From: a virus
Virus record (IMG/VR): IMGVR_UViG_3300046524_000359
Location: 1 to 49,744 of that record
Length of the DNA stretch: 49,744 nucleotides
Strand: one strand, 5' to 3'
Position numbers and translations under genes: made by a program
Part shown: positions 1 through 7,145 of the stretch, piece after piece
How the letters are laid out: every line of letters starts with the position of its first letter
Position numbering within the stretch: the first letter of the stretch is position 1
The notes under the pieces: model-generated
Databases searched by the model: none
Seen by the model: the letters and a program-made list of their open reading frames with translations, nothing else
Told to the model about the DNA's origin: nothing

Positions 1-336
1 GACGAGCTTCCCGTCATCCCAGGCAAACGCTACTTCACCATTGGTGAAGTCAGCGAGCTGTGTGCGGTAAAGCCGCACGTACTGCGCTATTGGGAGCAGG
101 AGTTTCCTCAACTCAACCCCGTCAAACGCCGCGGAAACCGCCGGTATTATCAGCGACAAGACGTGCTGATGATCCGGCAGATCCGCGCGTTGCTTTATGA
201 TCAGGGGTTCACCATAGGCGGCGCACGCTTGCGATTGTCCGGTGACGAGGCCAAAGACGACACCACCCAGTACAAGCAAATGATCCGCCAGATGATCTCC
301 GAGCTCGAAGATGTACTGGTGGTCCTCAAGAAATAA
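1..336 (+). CDS. MerR-family transcriptional regulator (5' end outside window)
   Basis: The open frame runs from the first base of the window, so the N-terminus is missing. The visible 111 residues hold a MerR winged helix (FTIGEVSELCAVKPHVLRYW, then the wing with RRGNRRYYQRQD) and a helical dimerisation segment ending in VVLKK. MerR proteins bind promoter DNA as dimers; this short type has no visible effector or metal-binding domain. In Pseudomonas a gene of this kind lies between ihfA and a proline tRNA gene, which matches the tRNA that follows. The family call is firm and the target unknown. Confidence 0.9.
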   Translation, partial: DELPVIPGKRYFTIGEVSELCAVKPHVLRYWEQEFPQLNPVKRRGNRRYYQRQDVLMIRQIRALLYDQGFTIGGARLRLSGDEAKDDTTQYKQMIRQMISELEDVLVVLKK

Positions 337-424
337 AAACTTGCTTTAAATACTTCCAGTTTTCAAAAGCTTGCGATATATTCTTGAGCGTTCTTCGAGA
401 ACAGCAACAGGTAACACGCCTAGT

Positions 425-501
425 CGGGGCGTAGCGCAGTCCGGTAGCGCACTAGCATGGGGTGCTAGGGGTCGAGTGTTCGAATCACTCCGTCCCGACC
501 A
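425..501 (+). tRNA. tRNA-Pro (anticodon GGG), intact
   Basis: This is a 77-nt cloverleaf with acceptor arms CGGGGCG and CGTCCCG, a T-loop GTTCGAATC and an encoded CCA end. The anticodon loop TGGGGTG gives GGG, reading CCC proline codons. The 3' part is duplicated at the far end of the prophage, so this gene is the integration target. It stays functional because the phage supplies the 3' sequence. Confidence 0.95.
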
Positions 502-502
502 T
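454..502. other. attL core (49 bp)
   Basis: These 49 bases, from AGCATGGGGTG in the anticodon arm to the CCAT at the tRNA end, recur without mismatch at the right end of the prophage. The tRNA 5' half is present only here, which identifies this as the tRNA-bearing host-phage junction. Confidence 0.93.
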
Positions 503-527
503 TATTCCTGAGTAAAATCAGACACTT

Positions 528-554
528 AAGCCGATCAGCTAGATCGGCTTTTTT
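528..554 (+). terminator. Phage-supplied terminator for tRNA-Pro
   Basis: A 9-bp perfect stem (AAGCCGATC / GATCGGCTT) with a 5-base loop runs into six T on the plus strand. It lies inside the prophage just after attL, so it replaces the tRNA's own terminator, now displaced to the right of attR. Confidence 0.8.
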
Positions 555-560
555 GTGCCT

Positions 561-591
561 GCGCAAAACCCGCGCAAAACTGGCGCAAAAC
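561..591 (+). repeat. Three GCGCAAAAC direct repeats, likely integrase arm-type sites
   Basis: The 9-mer GCGCAAAAC occurs three times at an exact 11-bp period (561, 572, 583), between attL and the int stop codon. A fourth copy lies inside the right end at 42609-42617. Lambda-type integrases bind short direct repeats in the attP arms through an N-terminal domain, which fits this spacing and position. The binding role is inferred. Confidence 0.6.
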
Positions 592-1706
592 TACCCGGTG
601 ATTTCGCTGATATTGAGGTCGGGAATCGCTTCGGTCCAGACCACTTCGGCGTGGTCCCGCTGGTAGTTTTTGGTCATGGTCTCGCTCGCGTGGCCCGCGA
701 TCTTCTGCCCGTCTTTTCCGGCTTTCTGGTACAGGTGCAGCGACAATGCTCGCACTTCGTGGAAGCCCGGCATTTCCTCTTCCTTCCATCCCTTGTAACA
801 CTCCGCCGCCTCCCGAGCCTCTTTGAAGGCCCTCGTCAAATACCGTTCTTCAACCTGCGTCCAGTGGTCTTTCGTCTGCGCCTGCTTCTGCTTCTTGCGG
901 TCAGGCCGGCGGTGCACCAGGTACGGAGAGACGATGTCATCCCGGCACCGGCTGATCACAGCCTGGAGCTCGTCAGTGACTTTGAACCGTATCCATGCCG
1001 CGTCGCTGGCTTTGGCCGTCTTCTGCTGCACCACGTACAGAAACCCCTCCCGAACGCCGTCGAAGCGCAGGTTGAGGATGTCGGTGCGGCGTTGCGCGGT
1101 GATAAGCGCCAGGTCGATAGCGTTCTGCAGCCAGGCTGGCGACTTCTCCCGGATGGCTTTCAGGCCCTCAATGGTGTGTCGCTTGCGCTGCTTCTTCTCG
1201 ATCCGGTTAATGGTGCTGGCGGCCGGGTTGTCCGGACACAGTCCCTTCGATGCCGCGTGGTTGAAGATGTCGATCAGCAGTGCCCGGCACTGGTTGGCGG
1301 TGCGCGGGGTGAGGGCGTCCAGCATCTCCGCGATCATGCGGATCGTGATCTGGTCCACGGCCTTCCCTTCAAACTGCTTGCGGAAGCGCCGGAAGTGCAC
1401 CGCGTACAGGCCCAGGGTACCTTTCGCCAGTTCGCGGGGCGGCAGGATGTCTTGTTCGTAGGTGTCGAGAAAGCCGGTGAACAGATCCGACGTGCTGCCC
1501 TTCACGGCGCCGATCAGGTCGGCGCCTCGCATAAATTCCAGGTTCAGCTGCTTGGCGGCATCAATAGCCTTGATGCGATCGGTGCCGAACTGAAACCACT
1601 TACCGTCGGTAGGCCGCCGGTAGCGATAAGTCGAGCGCCGCGGATCAAAGTACAGGTTCTGCGGGAGGCTCTTGTTCGCCTTGTTGCGCGGCCTTGGGAC
1701 CATCAT
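591..1706 (-). CDS. int: Prophage tyrosine integrase
   Basis: Catalyses site-specific recombination between attP and the tRNA-Pro attB. The 371-residue protein has an arm-binding N-terminus (about 1-60), a SAM-like core-binding domain (about 70-160) and a catalytic domain. The visible active-site set is R206/R207 in TAQRRTDIL, K229, H316 and R319 in HEVRA, H339 in AGHAS and the nucleophile Y348. It is the last gene of the leftward operon, next to attL, and overlaps the upstream xis-like gene by 4 nt. Its C-terminal codons end in the third arm-type repeat. Confidence 0.93.
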   Translation of the reverse strand: MMVPRPRNKANKSLPQNLYFDPRRSTYRYRRPTDGKWFQFGTDRIKAIDAAKQLNLEFMRGADLIGAVKGSTSDLFTGFLDTYEQDILPPRELAKGTLGLYAVHFRRFRKQFEGKAVDQITIRMIAEMLDALTPRTANQCRALLIDIFNHAASKGLCPDNPAASTINRIEKKQRKRHTIEGLKAIREKSPAWLQNAIDLALITAQRRTDILNLRFDGVREGFLYVVQQKTAKASDAAWIRFKVTDELQAVISRCRDDIVSPYLVHRRPDRKKQKQAQTKDHWTQVEERYLTRAFKEAREAAECYKGWKEEEMPGFHEVRALSLHLYQKAGKDGQKIAGHASETMTKNYQRDHAEVVWTEAIPDLNISEITG

Positions 1707-1918
1707 GCGGCTCCTTTCAGTACCATTGCGACCAGGTCGTTACCATCCGACTTGCTGAACGCCGTCCAGTCAACGTACCAGAGTTTCCCGATTTGCTCGC
1801 CGGGAACGACCCCGTTGAGGATGTGCTTGCGAATGGCCTGAGAGCACTGCGGAGTTCCGTTCTCGCCCCAGCGCCGCCGCTGATACTCGCTGATCTTGAT
1901 CAGTTCTTTTTTCATCAT
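1703..1918 (-). CDS. Excisionase-like DNA-binding protein
   Basis: A 71-residue protein beginning MMKKELIKISEYQRRRW. It resembles small winged-helix excisionases: an N-terminal helix-turn-helix (ISEYQRRRWGENGTPQCSQA), a helix, then a short wing with GEQIGKLWYVDW. Such proteins bend attachment-site DNA and steer integrase towards excision. This ATG was chosen because GGAG lies at a proper distance upstream; the frame is open further but has no better site. The stop overlaps the int start as ATGA, so the two are translationally coupled. Confidence 0.78.
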   Translation of the reverse strand: MMKKELIKISEYQRRRWGENGTPQCSQAIRKHILNGVVPGEQIGKLWYVDWTAFSKSDGNDLVAMVLKGAA

Positions 1919-1955
1919 GATGCTCCATGCCGCGCCGGGCGGCAGAAGGTGTGAT

Positions 1956-2249
1956 TCAGTGCTTGATGAGTCGCAGACCAGCGCCATCGGAGACGATGTT
2001 GATCCGACTTGCTTCAAACGAAGGGGACCGCAAAACCGTGGCGATCAGATCCGGAAGAGCCTGGAGAAGCTCAGGTCGCATTTGGTTGTAATCGACGCAG
2101 TGCAGAGTCCGGAGGATGTTGTAGGCATCCCTGTCAGGTTTCACGTCCATCATGGTGACGATGGTATCCAGAGTGCAGATGTTGAAATGCGAGCTCTGCA
2201 CCATTTTCTTGAGCGCGGCCTCAGCCGCCATGACTTTTAGGTCAGACAC
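1956..2249 (-). CDS. Phage protein of unknown function
   Basis: A 97-residue, mostly helical soluble protein (MSDLKVMAAEAALKKMVQ...), with no signal peptide, membrane segment or metal motif. The middle reads as a compact helical domain (TIVTMMDVKPDRDAYNILRT). It lies in the leftward early operon just upstream of xis. Genes in this slot are common and uncharacterised in Pseudomonas prophages; no function can be assigned. Confidence 0.7.
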   Translation of the reverse strand: MSDLKVMAAEAALKKMVQSSHFNICTLDTIVTMMDVKPDRDAYNILRTLHCVDYNQMRPELLQALPDLIATVLRSPSFEASRINIVSDGAGLRLIKH

Positions 2250-2299
2250 GGTTTATCCTCGCCCGCCGTACACCGGCAGGCTCTTGTGTGGGGTAGGGG

Positions 2300-2641
2300 T
2301 TAGAGTTGTGGCGCGAGCAGATCTGCAACCACTTCGCCGGTTTCGTGGAAGTACCAGTCGCTGTCGGTCAGGTTGTTGATCATGAAGGCTGCAAAGCTGT
2401 CAGCCGGCATGCGCCTCATGATCCGTTCAAACTTTGGCGCCGGCCCTTTCCAAGTTGGCTCTGCGCCGACGAGGCGGGCGGCTGCCAGGTTATGGTGACC
2501 ATCCAGTAGAACGCGGTAGTGCTTTCCGCGAATCTCCATGGTCACGGTCCTGACCACGAAGACCTTGAACGTGGCGGCCTTTCTGGCAATGACATCGCGG
2601 TTCAGATATCGCTGGCTGCTGATCAGCGGGGGCAAGTTCAT
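2300..2641 (-). CDS. ParB/sulfiredoxin-fold domain protein
   Basis: A 113-residue protein whose centre, YRVLLDGHHNLAAARLVGAE, matches the DGHHR-type motif of the ParB N-terminal (ParB/Srx) fold, known from plasmid partition CTPases and some phage nucleases. No DNA-binding helix-turn-helix or centromere-binding domain follows, so partition is unlikely; a nuclease or nucleotide-binding role is possible. Its start overlaps the preceding microgene stop as ATGA. Confidence 0.7.
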   Translation of the reverse strand: MNLPPLISSQRYLNRDVIARKAATFKVFVVRTVTMEIRGKHYRVLLDGHHNLAAARLVGAEPTWKGPAPKFERIMRRMPADSFAAFMINNLTDSDWYFHETGEVVADLLAPQL

Positions 2642-2694
2642 CGCTGCGGCCCCTTGTAGCAGTACACGTAGGCGAAACAGGCGAGGGCGATCAT
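2638..2694 (-). CDS. Eighteen-codon coupled microgene
   Basis: A very short frame (MIALACFAYVYCYKGPQR) that starts inside the stop of the upstream gene and ends inside the start of the downstream one, both as ATGA overlaps. It exactly fills the gap between two real genes, which argues for translation. The first 13 residues are hydrophobic and the end is basic, so it could be a tiny membrane peptide or only a coupling device. Support is positional. Confidence 0.5.
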   Translation of the reverse strand: MIALACFAYVYCYKGPQR

Positions 2695-2936
2695 GGGGTC
2701 ACCTCTTGCTTTCCGTCTTGCGCCCGCATAAATGCCGCCATGTCTCCCATCTGCTCGACAATGGCGCGCTCTTCGGTCGCGGCTGTATTAATGATTTTTT
2801 CTTTGAGGGCCTGGCAGCGGCGGCAATCCACTCGCTCCCACATTCCAGAGAGCCCCGATCCATCGCCTAGCCAGGTTCCGCAAGGCGCCCGCTCGATGTC
2901 GTCCGCCGCAGGCCCTGCAAAGAAATGCGTCTTCAT
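2691..2936 (-). CDS. Small cysteine-rich phage protein
   Basis: An 81-residue protein starting MKTHFFAG; the frame is open further upstream, but this ATG overlaps the preceding gene's stop as ATGA. It contains CGTWLGDGSG and, about 20 residues later, CRRCQALKEK, which could form a zinc site, followed by a helical C-terminus. The layout is like small zinc-finger proteins of lambdoid early operons. Function unknown. Confidence 0.65.
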   Translation of the reverse strand: MKTHFFAGPAADDIERAPCGTWLGDGSGLSGMWERVDCRRCQALKEKIINTAATEERAIVEQMGDMAAFMRAQDGKQEVTP

Positions 2937-3514
2937 GGCGTCACCCGCTGGCCGAGCATCACTTCGGCCACAATTTCCCAGAGCTTGGCTGGTGACCACT
3001 GGAAGCGGTCGAAGTCACCATCAGGCTCAACACCAATCAGGCAACTTGATTGCGCACCGTTCTGTCCCTCCCAACCTTTTTTCATGATGGTTGCCACTTT
3101 GCCGTCGCCGCCCGCCTCGGTGCGGTGAAAGTCGTAGGCCTTCATGTGATAGGTCGAGCCTGCAGAGACCGCGTGAATGTACATCTCCCGCATATCCACG
3201 CGGCCATTCGGCACCCAAGGCCGGCCACCGCGGGAAGTTCTCGCCCCCTCATGCAGGTAGAGCTCGTGGGTTTCCTTGATAAAGCAGGCAGATCCTGCGG
3301 GGAAATCCCCGAAGGGGATATTGATTTGCGTGCCGACCAGAACCCGCGACTCGAAATCAAAGCGGTGGTTGTGGATGGCCGAGTGCTCGAAGCAGGCCCG
3401 GCGCGGCAACTCTGGATGCCAGACGTGCAGGCGCTGGTTTGCTTCGAGCTGGACCTGCACAAAGCCCAGGCCGTGCAGGGTGATTTTATCGGTCATGATG
3501 TCGTCGACGATCAT
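2933..3514 (-). CDS. Phage protein, cupin-like beta-rich fold
   Basis: A 193-residue protein beginning MIVDDIMTDKITLHG. It is rich in short beta strands and histidines (HVWHPELP, SAIHNHRFDF, THELYLHEG, AYDFHRTEAG); the spacing of the H-N-H pair and later HRTEAG suggests a double-stranded beta-helix (cupin) metal site. No enzyme is identifiable. It is coupled by ATGA overlaps to the HNH gene upstream and the cysteine-rich gene downstream. The fold assignment is inference. Confidence 0.65.
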   Translation of the reverse strand: MIVDDIMTDKITLHGLGFVQVQLEANQRLHVWHPELPRRACFEHSAIHNHRFDFESRVLVGTQINIPFGDFPAGSACFIKETHELYLHEGARTSRGGRPWVPNGRVDMREMYIHAVSAGSTYHMKAYDFHRTEAGGDGKVATIMKKGWEGQNGAQSSCLIGVEPDGDFDRFQWSPAKLWEIVAEVMLGQRVTP

Positions 3515-3873
3515 TGGCTCACCTTTTCGAAGTGGAAGACTACCGGCACACCTGTCTCGGAGATCAGGCCGTAGGCTTTCGCCAGGCGGTAGATGGGGTG
3601 GTAGTTGTTGAGGCTGCTGACGTGCCCGGCGATCCAGGCGCGCCACCCTTCGAGCGTCTGCCGGCCCTTGCTGATGTTGCAGGGGGCGCAGGCGGGCATC
3701 ATGTTGGTCAGGTTGTGGTTGTCGATCTGGTCGGCGATCCGCTCATCCGCGACCCGGATAACGGGCTCGCGGTGATCAGCGTGCCATCGATCGCCCAGCA
3801 GCACGCCGCAATAGGCGCAGTGCCCGCCGTACTTCAGGCGAACCTTTTCGCGCTCAGCTTTCTTCAGGCGCAT
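3511..3873 (-). CDS. HNH endonuclease
   Basis: A 120-residue HNH nuclease: CAYCGVLLGDRWHADHREPV carries the first zinc cysteines and the catalytic DH, followed by NLTNMMPACAPCNISKG with the central Asn and second cysteine pair. It is free-standing inside the early operon with no flanking intron, so a phage nuclease is more likely than an intron-homing enzyme. A perfect 18-bp palindrome lies in its upstream gap. Confidence 0.88.
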   Translation of the reverse strand: MRLKKAEREKVRLKYGGHCAYCGVLLGDRWHADHREPVIRVADERIADQIDNHNLTNMMPACAPCNISKGRQTLEGWRAWIAGHVSSLNNYHPIYRLAKAYGLISETGVPVVFHFEKVSQ

Positions 3874-3935
3874 AGGGATCCTTGCCGCTATAGCGGCTGA
3901 CTTTGAAGGGGGAGGGAGTTACTGAAAGTCGGGGT

Positions 3936-3953
3936 GGAGTACAGATGTACTCC
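3936..3953. promoter_or_regulatory. 18-bp palindrome, copy 1 (GGAGTACA-N2-TGTACTCC)
   Basis: A perfect inverted repeat with 8-base arms and a 2-base centre, in the short gap upstream of the HNH gene. A near-identical copy lies upstream of the LexA-box DUF1654 gene at 8415-8432. The pairing suggests one DNA-binding protein acts at both. It is not a LexA box and differs from the CI operators. Confidence 0.55.
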
Positions 3954-3955
3954 TG

Positions 3956-4594
3956 TCAGGAAATCTGCTGGTGTTCCTGGCTTAGCGCTGCCTGGACGGC
4001 CTCGACGATGCGACGCAAGTAGGTGAAGTCGTGGTTTTCCTCGACAGCGTGCTCGCCCACCGGGTAATGCCATTCATCGCCGAACAGCTCGGTCAGCAGC
4101 TTACTGTGATGCCAGGATTCGTTTGGCGTCTCTATGTCGCTCAAAACGCCGATGTCATGCCAAAGCTCTCGGGCCTCACCTTTGCTCAGTTCGCCCAGCT
4201 CCCAATTGTGACGCCCGGTCTGTTGCCGGCGGCGCTGAACGATGCATTTTTTGGCAAAGGTATGGAGGGCGTCACCGCTGAATCGCGTGCTGCTGATCCC
4301 GCGATCCAGGCAGTTTAAGACGTAGTCCCAGCCGCAGTTGGTGACGAACTCCGCGACGGTGCGCGGCCCCATGCCGCCCCAGTAAGCGTTCCAGCTCTTG
4401 TCCCAGCAGTTGATCGTGATCTTGCCCTGGGCGGTCTGGTAGTTCGGATCGGATTCGGTGGGGCAGTCCCGGCGACCGAAGTCCTCCAGGAACACCGTGA
4501 TCGGGTCGAGCCGTGGCGCGCCGGTGATCACCAGCTTCGTTACTGTCGATCGCTCAACCTGCAGCGGCTTGGCCGGTTTGTTTTCTGTGGGCAT
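3956..4594 (-). CDS. Phage protein of unknown function
   Basis: A 212-residue soluble protein starting MPTENKPAKPL; the frame is open upstream but the composition there is unlike a gene. It has a beta-strand region (VTKLVITGAPRLDPITVFLED), an aromatic, cysteine-containing centre (ITINCWDKSWNAYWGGMG) and a helical C-terminus. No catalytic motif is recognisable. It recurs as a hypothetical early protein in Pseudomonas phages to my knowledge. Its length and even codon use make it a real gene. Confidence 0.7.
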   Translation of the reverse strand: MPTENKPAKPLQVERSTVTKLVITGAPRLDPITVFLEDFGRRDCPTESDPNYQTAQGKITINCWDKSWNAYWGGMGPRTVAEFVTNCGWDYVLNCLDRGISSTRFSGDALHTFAKKCIVQRRRQQTGRHNWELGELSKGEARELWHDIGVLSDIETPNESWHHSKLLTELFGDEWHYPVGEHAVEENHDFTYLRRIVEAVQAALSQEHQQIS

Positions 4595-4638
4595 GGGGCG
4601 TCCTATGCCGGGGCATGCCCGGGCGGTGGAGGGGGGAG

Positions 4639-5028
4639 TTATGCGGCCTGGTCTTGCTGCTTTGGCGGCCATTCCGAAAATCCCACGCGAGGCGCTTTCG
4701 TTTTCGGGTTGATGATTGGTTTGCCCTTGGCGTCTACCAGTACCGCCTTGGCCCTGATCTGCATGTCGCGGCACCTCAGAGTTTTGCGGGCCAGCTCAAT
4801 GAACTGTTCGGCGTACTGCGGGGCGTCGAAGAGCGGTGATAGCTGGCGGACCGTACCCCCCCCCATAATCTTCTCGGCGCGCTTTGCGACCAGCTCCAGC
4901 CATTCAGCCTCAGGGATTGGCTCGACGCCACCAGGTGCTTTGGCGTTCTTCCGGGTGCCAGCCGTCTTCTTGCGGGCCTCGGTCTTGGCGACATCGAGGG
5001 TCATTCCAAACACTGCAAAGGTGCTCAT
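4639..5028 (-). CDS. Phage protein of unknown function
   Basis: A 129-residue basic protein: a lysine-rich, probably disordered N-terminus (TEARKKTAGTRKNAKAPG), then a helical part with AEWLELVAKRAEKI and a segment containing MQIRAKAVLVDAKGKP. It is the upstream member of the leftward group interrupted by the oppositely oriented moron, so it may have a promoter of its own in the 5029-5128 gap. No function assigned. Confidence 0.68.
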   Translation of the reverse strand: MSTFAVFGMTLDVAKTEARKKTAGTRKNAKAPGGVEPIPEAEWLELVAKRAEKIMGGGTVRQLSPLFDAPQYAEQFIELARKTLRCRDMQIRAKAVLVDAKGKPIINPKTKAPRVGFSEWPPKQQDQAA

Positions 5029-5128
5029 GGGTTATCTCCAGGCGTGCGCCTGCCTCGCCGGCTGGCGTGATTCGTTGAAGTGGGGTATTTGTGTTCGGCC
5101 CGGCATGGAGACGAACGGTGAGCAAAAT

Positions 5129-5770
5129 ATGAAGTGGAGCGACGCGGTCTTGTTGGCGGTCACAGGCTCTGGCTTGTTCATGGCTGGAGTGGTTTGGCGC
5201 CCGGTGTTTGGTGATTACGCGAAACTCAAAGACGCGCTGGAATGCACCAGTTTTTTGGCGACAGCTGTTGCGGCTGTGGTGGCGATCTACACGTTGAATG
5301 CCTGGAAAGCCCAATTCACCCATGCCGAGCGTTTCAAGTCGTTAAAGGATTTGAAGGATGCGGCTACGGACTTGCACACTTTGCGAGGCTACCTCCTTGC
5401 GATTGAGCGAAGCTGCGCCCATCGGATGCACTCAGAGGGCATGCCCAGTGTGGAGCTCTTTGAGGAGGAAGAGGAGGCGAAGAAAAAGTGGCTGATTGCC
5501 CTGCAGGCATACACTCGAGCATGGAGTACGGCGGTAGTATTTTTCTCTCCAGAAGAGGAACAAAGCTTTAGCGGCCCAGCAAACGTGTTCACTGAAAAAT
5601 ACATTCAAGACACTTTGCGAATTGCAGCGCTATATGCCAACGCCCCGGCACCTGAGAGCTTCGGTTTATTTACGCATAATGTCAGAGAGGTAACTGAATC
5701 AGCTCGAGACCTATATGCACGCACTCTCTCTGAGCTTGAGTTGATGTTGCGCCGAAAATTCAGGTCTTAG
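5129..5770 (+). CDS. Two-TM membrane moron with cytoplasmic helical domain
   Basis: A 213-residue protein on the strand opposite to all its neighbours. Two membrane helices (about residues 5-22 and 39-57) precede a long helical soluble part with an acidic run (FEEEEEAKKK, about 111-120). The start MKWSDAVLL follows GGTGAG at a good distance; an ATG eight codons upstream lacks a ribosome site. The orientation, lower GC and neat insertion between leftward genes mark an accessory gene. Membrane proteins in such places often exclude other phages, but no family is recognised. Confidence 0.72.
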   Translation: MKWSDAVLLAVTGSGLFMAGVVWRPVFGDYAKLKDALECTSFLATAVAAVVAIYTLNAWKAQFTHAERFKSLKDLKDAATDLHTLRGYLLAIERSCAHRMHSEGMPSVELFEEEEEAKKKWLIALQAYTRAWSTAVVFFSPEEEQSFSGPANVFTEKYIQDTLRIAALYANAPAPESFGLFTHNVREVTESARDLYARTLSELELMLRRKFRS

Positions 5771-5832
5771 TCAGCGCGAAACAATCAAGGCAGGCGCCTT
5801 ACTGCATGGCCGGATGCGTAGCGTGAGACTGG

Positions 5833-6144
5833 TTAATCGTCGCGACAGATGCGGAGCGATTCCCGGTTGTAGGCCAGCTCCAATTTCCGCGACACGTTTT
5901 CAGGTATCACGTATTCGTGTCGCGGCGGATCAAGCATCGGCAGGCACTTTTGAGGCCCTAACTCATGTAGCCGGTGAATCATCAGCGTGATCGCCTCGCC
6001 CTGCTCCTCGATGCCGCTCCAGGCCATCAGCTCAGCAAGTGCTTGGCGCGTTCCGGGCAGGCAGTGCAGCCTGATTTCCTCTTCGCCGCGCTCCTTCCTC
6101 TTCGCCGCGGCTTTCGCCGAGCGATCTGCATTGCTCTTGGCCAT
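5833..6144 (-). CDS. Putative ribbon-helix-helix DNA-binding protein
   Basis: A 103-residue protein with a basic, alanine-rich N-terminus (MAKSNADRSAKAAAKRKERG) and a segment EEEIRLHCLPGTRQALAELMAWSG..EAITLMIHRL. The strand-helix-helix order fits a ribbon-helix-helix repressor fold. The coding sequence itself contains a 10-bp inverted repeat CCGCGACACG / CGTGTCGCGG that could be a self-regulatory site. Target and function are unknown. Confidence 0.62.
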   Translation of the reverse strand: MAKSNADRSAKAAAKRKERGEEEIRLHCLPGTRQALAELMAWSGIEEQGEAITLMIHRLHELGPQKCLPMLDPPRHEYVIPENVSRKLELAYNRESLRICRDD

Positions 6145-6225
6145 GGCCTACCTCTTCAATTCCGCTGGCTGGGATCTCCAGCCAGGTGGCCCGGCGTCGA
6201 GCGCTGACCATCTTGTTGATTCGCC

Positions 6226-6534
6226 TCATGAGGAAAACGCGAACCCGTTCTCGTGCGCGATGAGCTTGACGCGGGCTGGCCGCATCTTCAGCTCGGCGGC
6301 GGTGGCTGCCAGGGTCTTGCCGGCATCGGCTAGGGCTTTTACACCTGGTGCCAGCTTGGCGCGCTCGGCCTTGAGTCGGTCCTGATGGGAGGAGGCGCCG
6401 TAGCCGACCATTTCGGCGCTTACGCCGCTGGCGATCTGCTGGACCTCCCCGCCTGCGCCGTAGAACTTGTCTATCTGCAGGTTCAGGTCGGCGATGATCG
6501 AATCGCGTGGGTTCGGCATTGGTACGCCGATCAT
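6226..6534 (-). CDS. Phage protein, possible C-terminal helix-turn-helix
   Basis: A 102-residue protein whose C-terminal half (GKTLAATAAELKMRPARVKLIAHENG, split here by description only) reads like a helix-turn-helix; the N-terminus (PRDSIIADLNLQIDKFYGAGG) is helical. It overlaps the stop of the upstream gene by 4 nt. Similar small proteins occur next to each other in Pseudomonas prophages. DNA binding is a guess. Confidence 0.62.
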   Translation of the reverse strand: MIGVPMPNPRDSIIADLNLQIDKFYGAGGEVQQIASGVSAEMVGYGASSHQDRLKAERAKLAPGVKALADAGKTLAATAAELKMRPARVKLIAHENGFAFSS

Positions 6535-6812
6535 TTCCGCTCACCATTCAGCGAGACCTTGATGCCGTCGGCGCGCGCCTCCAGTACCTGGGCGAAGTTG
6601 ACGGCGGCCTTCCATGTCCAGCGGAAGCCCTTGGTCAAGCCGGTGGAGAGTTCAACGATGTGATAGGCGTTGCCCTTGGTCTGCACCTGGTAGCGAATCT
6701 GTTGCACTGGCTGCTCCCGGCCGATCATGGCGTAGAACGCGGCGGTGGCGATGCGTGAGCGAATGTGCAGGGCAGCAACCCCGTCGACCCGCTGTTGGAT
6801 GGCTTGATGCAT
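6531..6812 (-). CDS. Phage protein of unknown function
   Basis: A 93-residue protein (MHQAIQQRVDGVAALH...) with a beta-rich middle (IRYQVQTKGNAYHIVELS) and a helical end. It is the first gene after the terminator at 6911-6938, so its transcription from the main left promoter would need antitermination unless a local promoter exists. No domain recognised. Confidence 0.65.
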   Translation of the reverse strand: MHQAIQQRVDGVAALHIRSRIATAAFYAMIGREQPVQQIRYQVQTKGNAYHIVELSTGLTKGFRWTWKAAVNFAQVLEARADGIKVSLNGERK

Positions 6813-6910
6813 GGCGATACCTCAATGGGGTTGCGTGTATTCGTCAGCACTCAGGCCGCCTGCTGTTTGCCGTTGGGCGCAGAGGGGAGTGCTGACGGAT
6901 AAACGCGGGC

Positions 6911-6938
6911 GAAAAAAAGCCCGAGGATTCCCGGGCTT
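6911..6938 (-). terminator. Leftward intrinsic terminator, tL1-like
   Basis: Read leftward, a stem of AGCCCG / CGGGCT with an inner GC-rich loop is followed by a run of seven U. It lies within the leftward operon, downstream of the TerB-like gene pair and upstream of the genes leading to int, as tL1 does in lambda. Confidence 0.75.
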
Positions 6939-7039
6939 TCGTTGTGCTCCACAGAGGCCTCCCTATGTGAAGCTGGTGCCGCTGTTGGGCGGTCTTCGAT
7001 CGGTCGGTTACATGGCTGCCAATCCTCCGTGCTGAGTTG

Positions 7040-7064
7040 AACTAGGGCATTTTTTGCCCTAGTT
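7040..7064. repeat. Perfect inverted repeat (AACTAGGGCA arms)
   Basis: Ten-base arms AACTAGGGCA / TGCCCTAGTT enclose five T. It lies in the gap below the two-gene TerB-like cluster, where it could act as an RNA hairpin or a weak terminator. The rest of the 6939-7145 gap shows no gene. Confidence 0.5.
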
Positions 7065-7145
7065 GGTGACTGCGGGGGGCCGCGTTGCGCGGTGCAGAAT
7101 CATCCGCATCCCGCTGCCCACTCAGTGAATGGGCAGAAGTGATGC

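Noticed and set aside
555-1841. Long rightward reading frame of 428 codons over the integrase
   Set aside because: It is antisense to a clear integrase gene with a complete catalytic set; the translation has no family-like sequence. It is a high-GC shadow.
3936-3953. Reading this palindrome as a LexA box
   Set aside because: It lacks CTGT-N8-ACAG spacing; the dyad GGAGTACA / TGTACTCC is a different sequence.
6032-6229. Leftward frame MRRINKMVSARR... starting in an ATGA overlap
   Set aside because: The start is well placed, but the frame runs more than 110 bp into the better-supported 5833-6144 gene. A short real peptide cannot be excluded.
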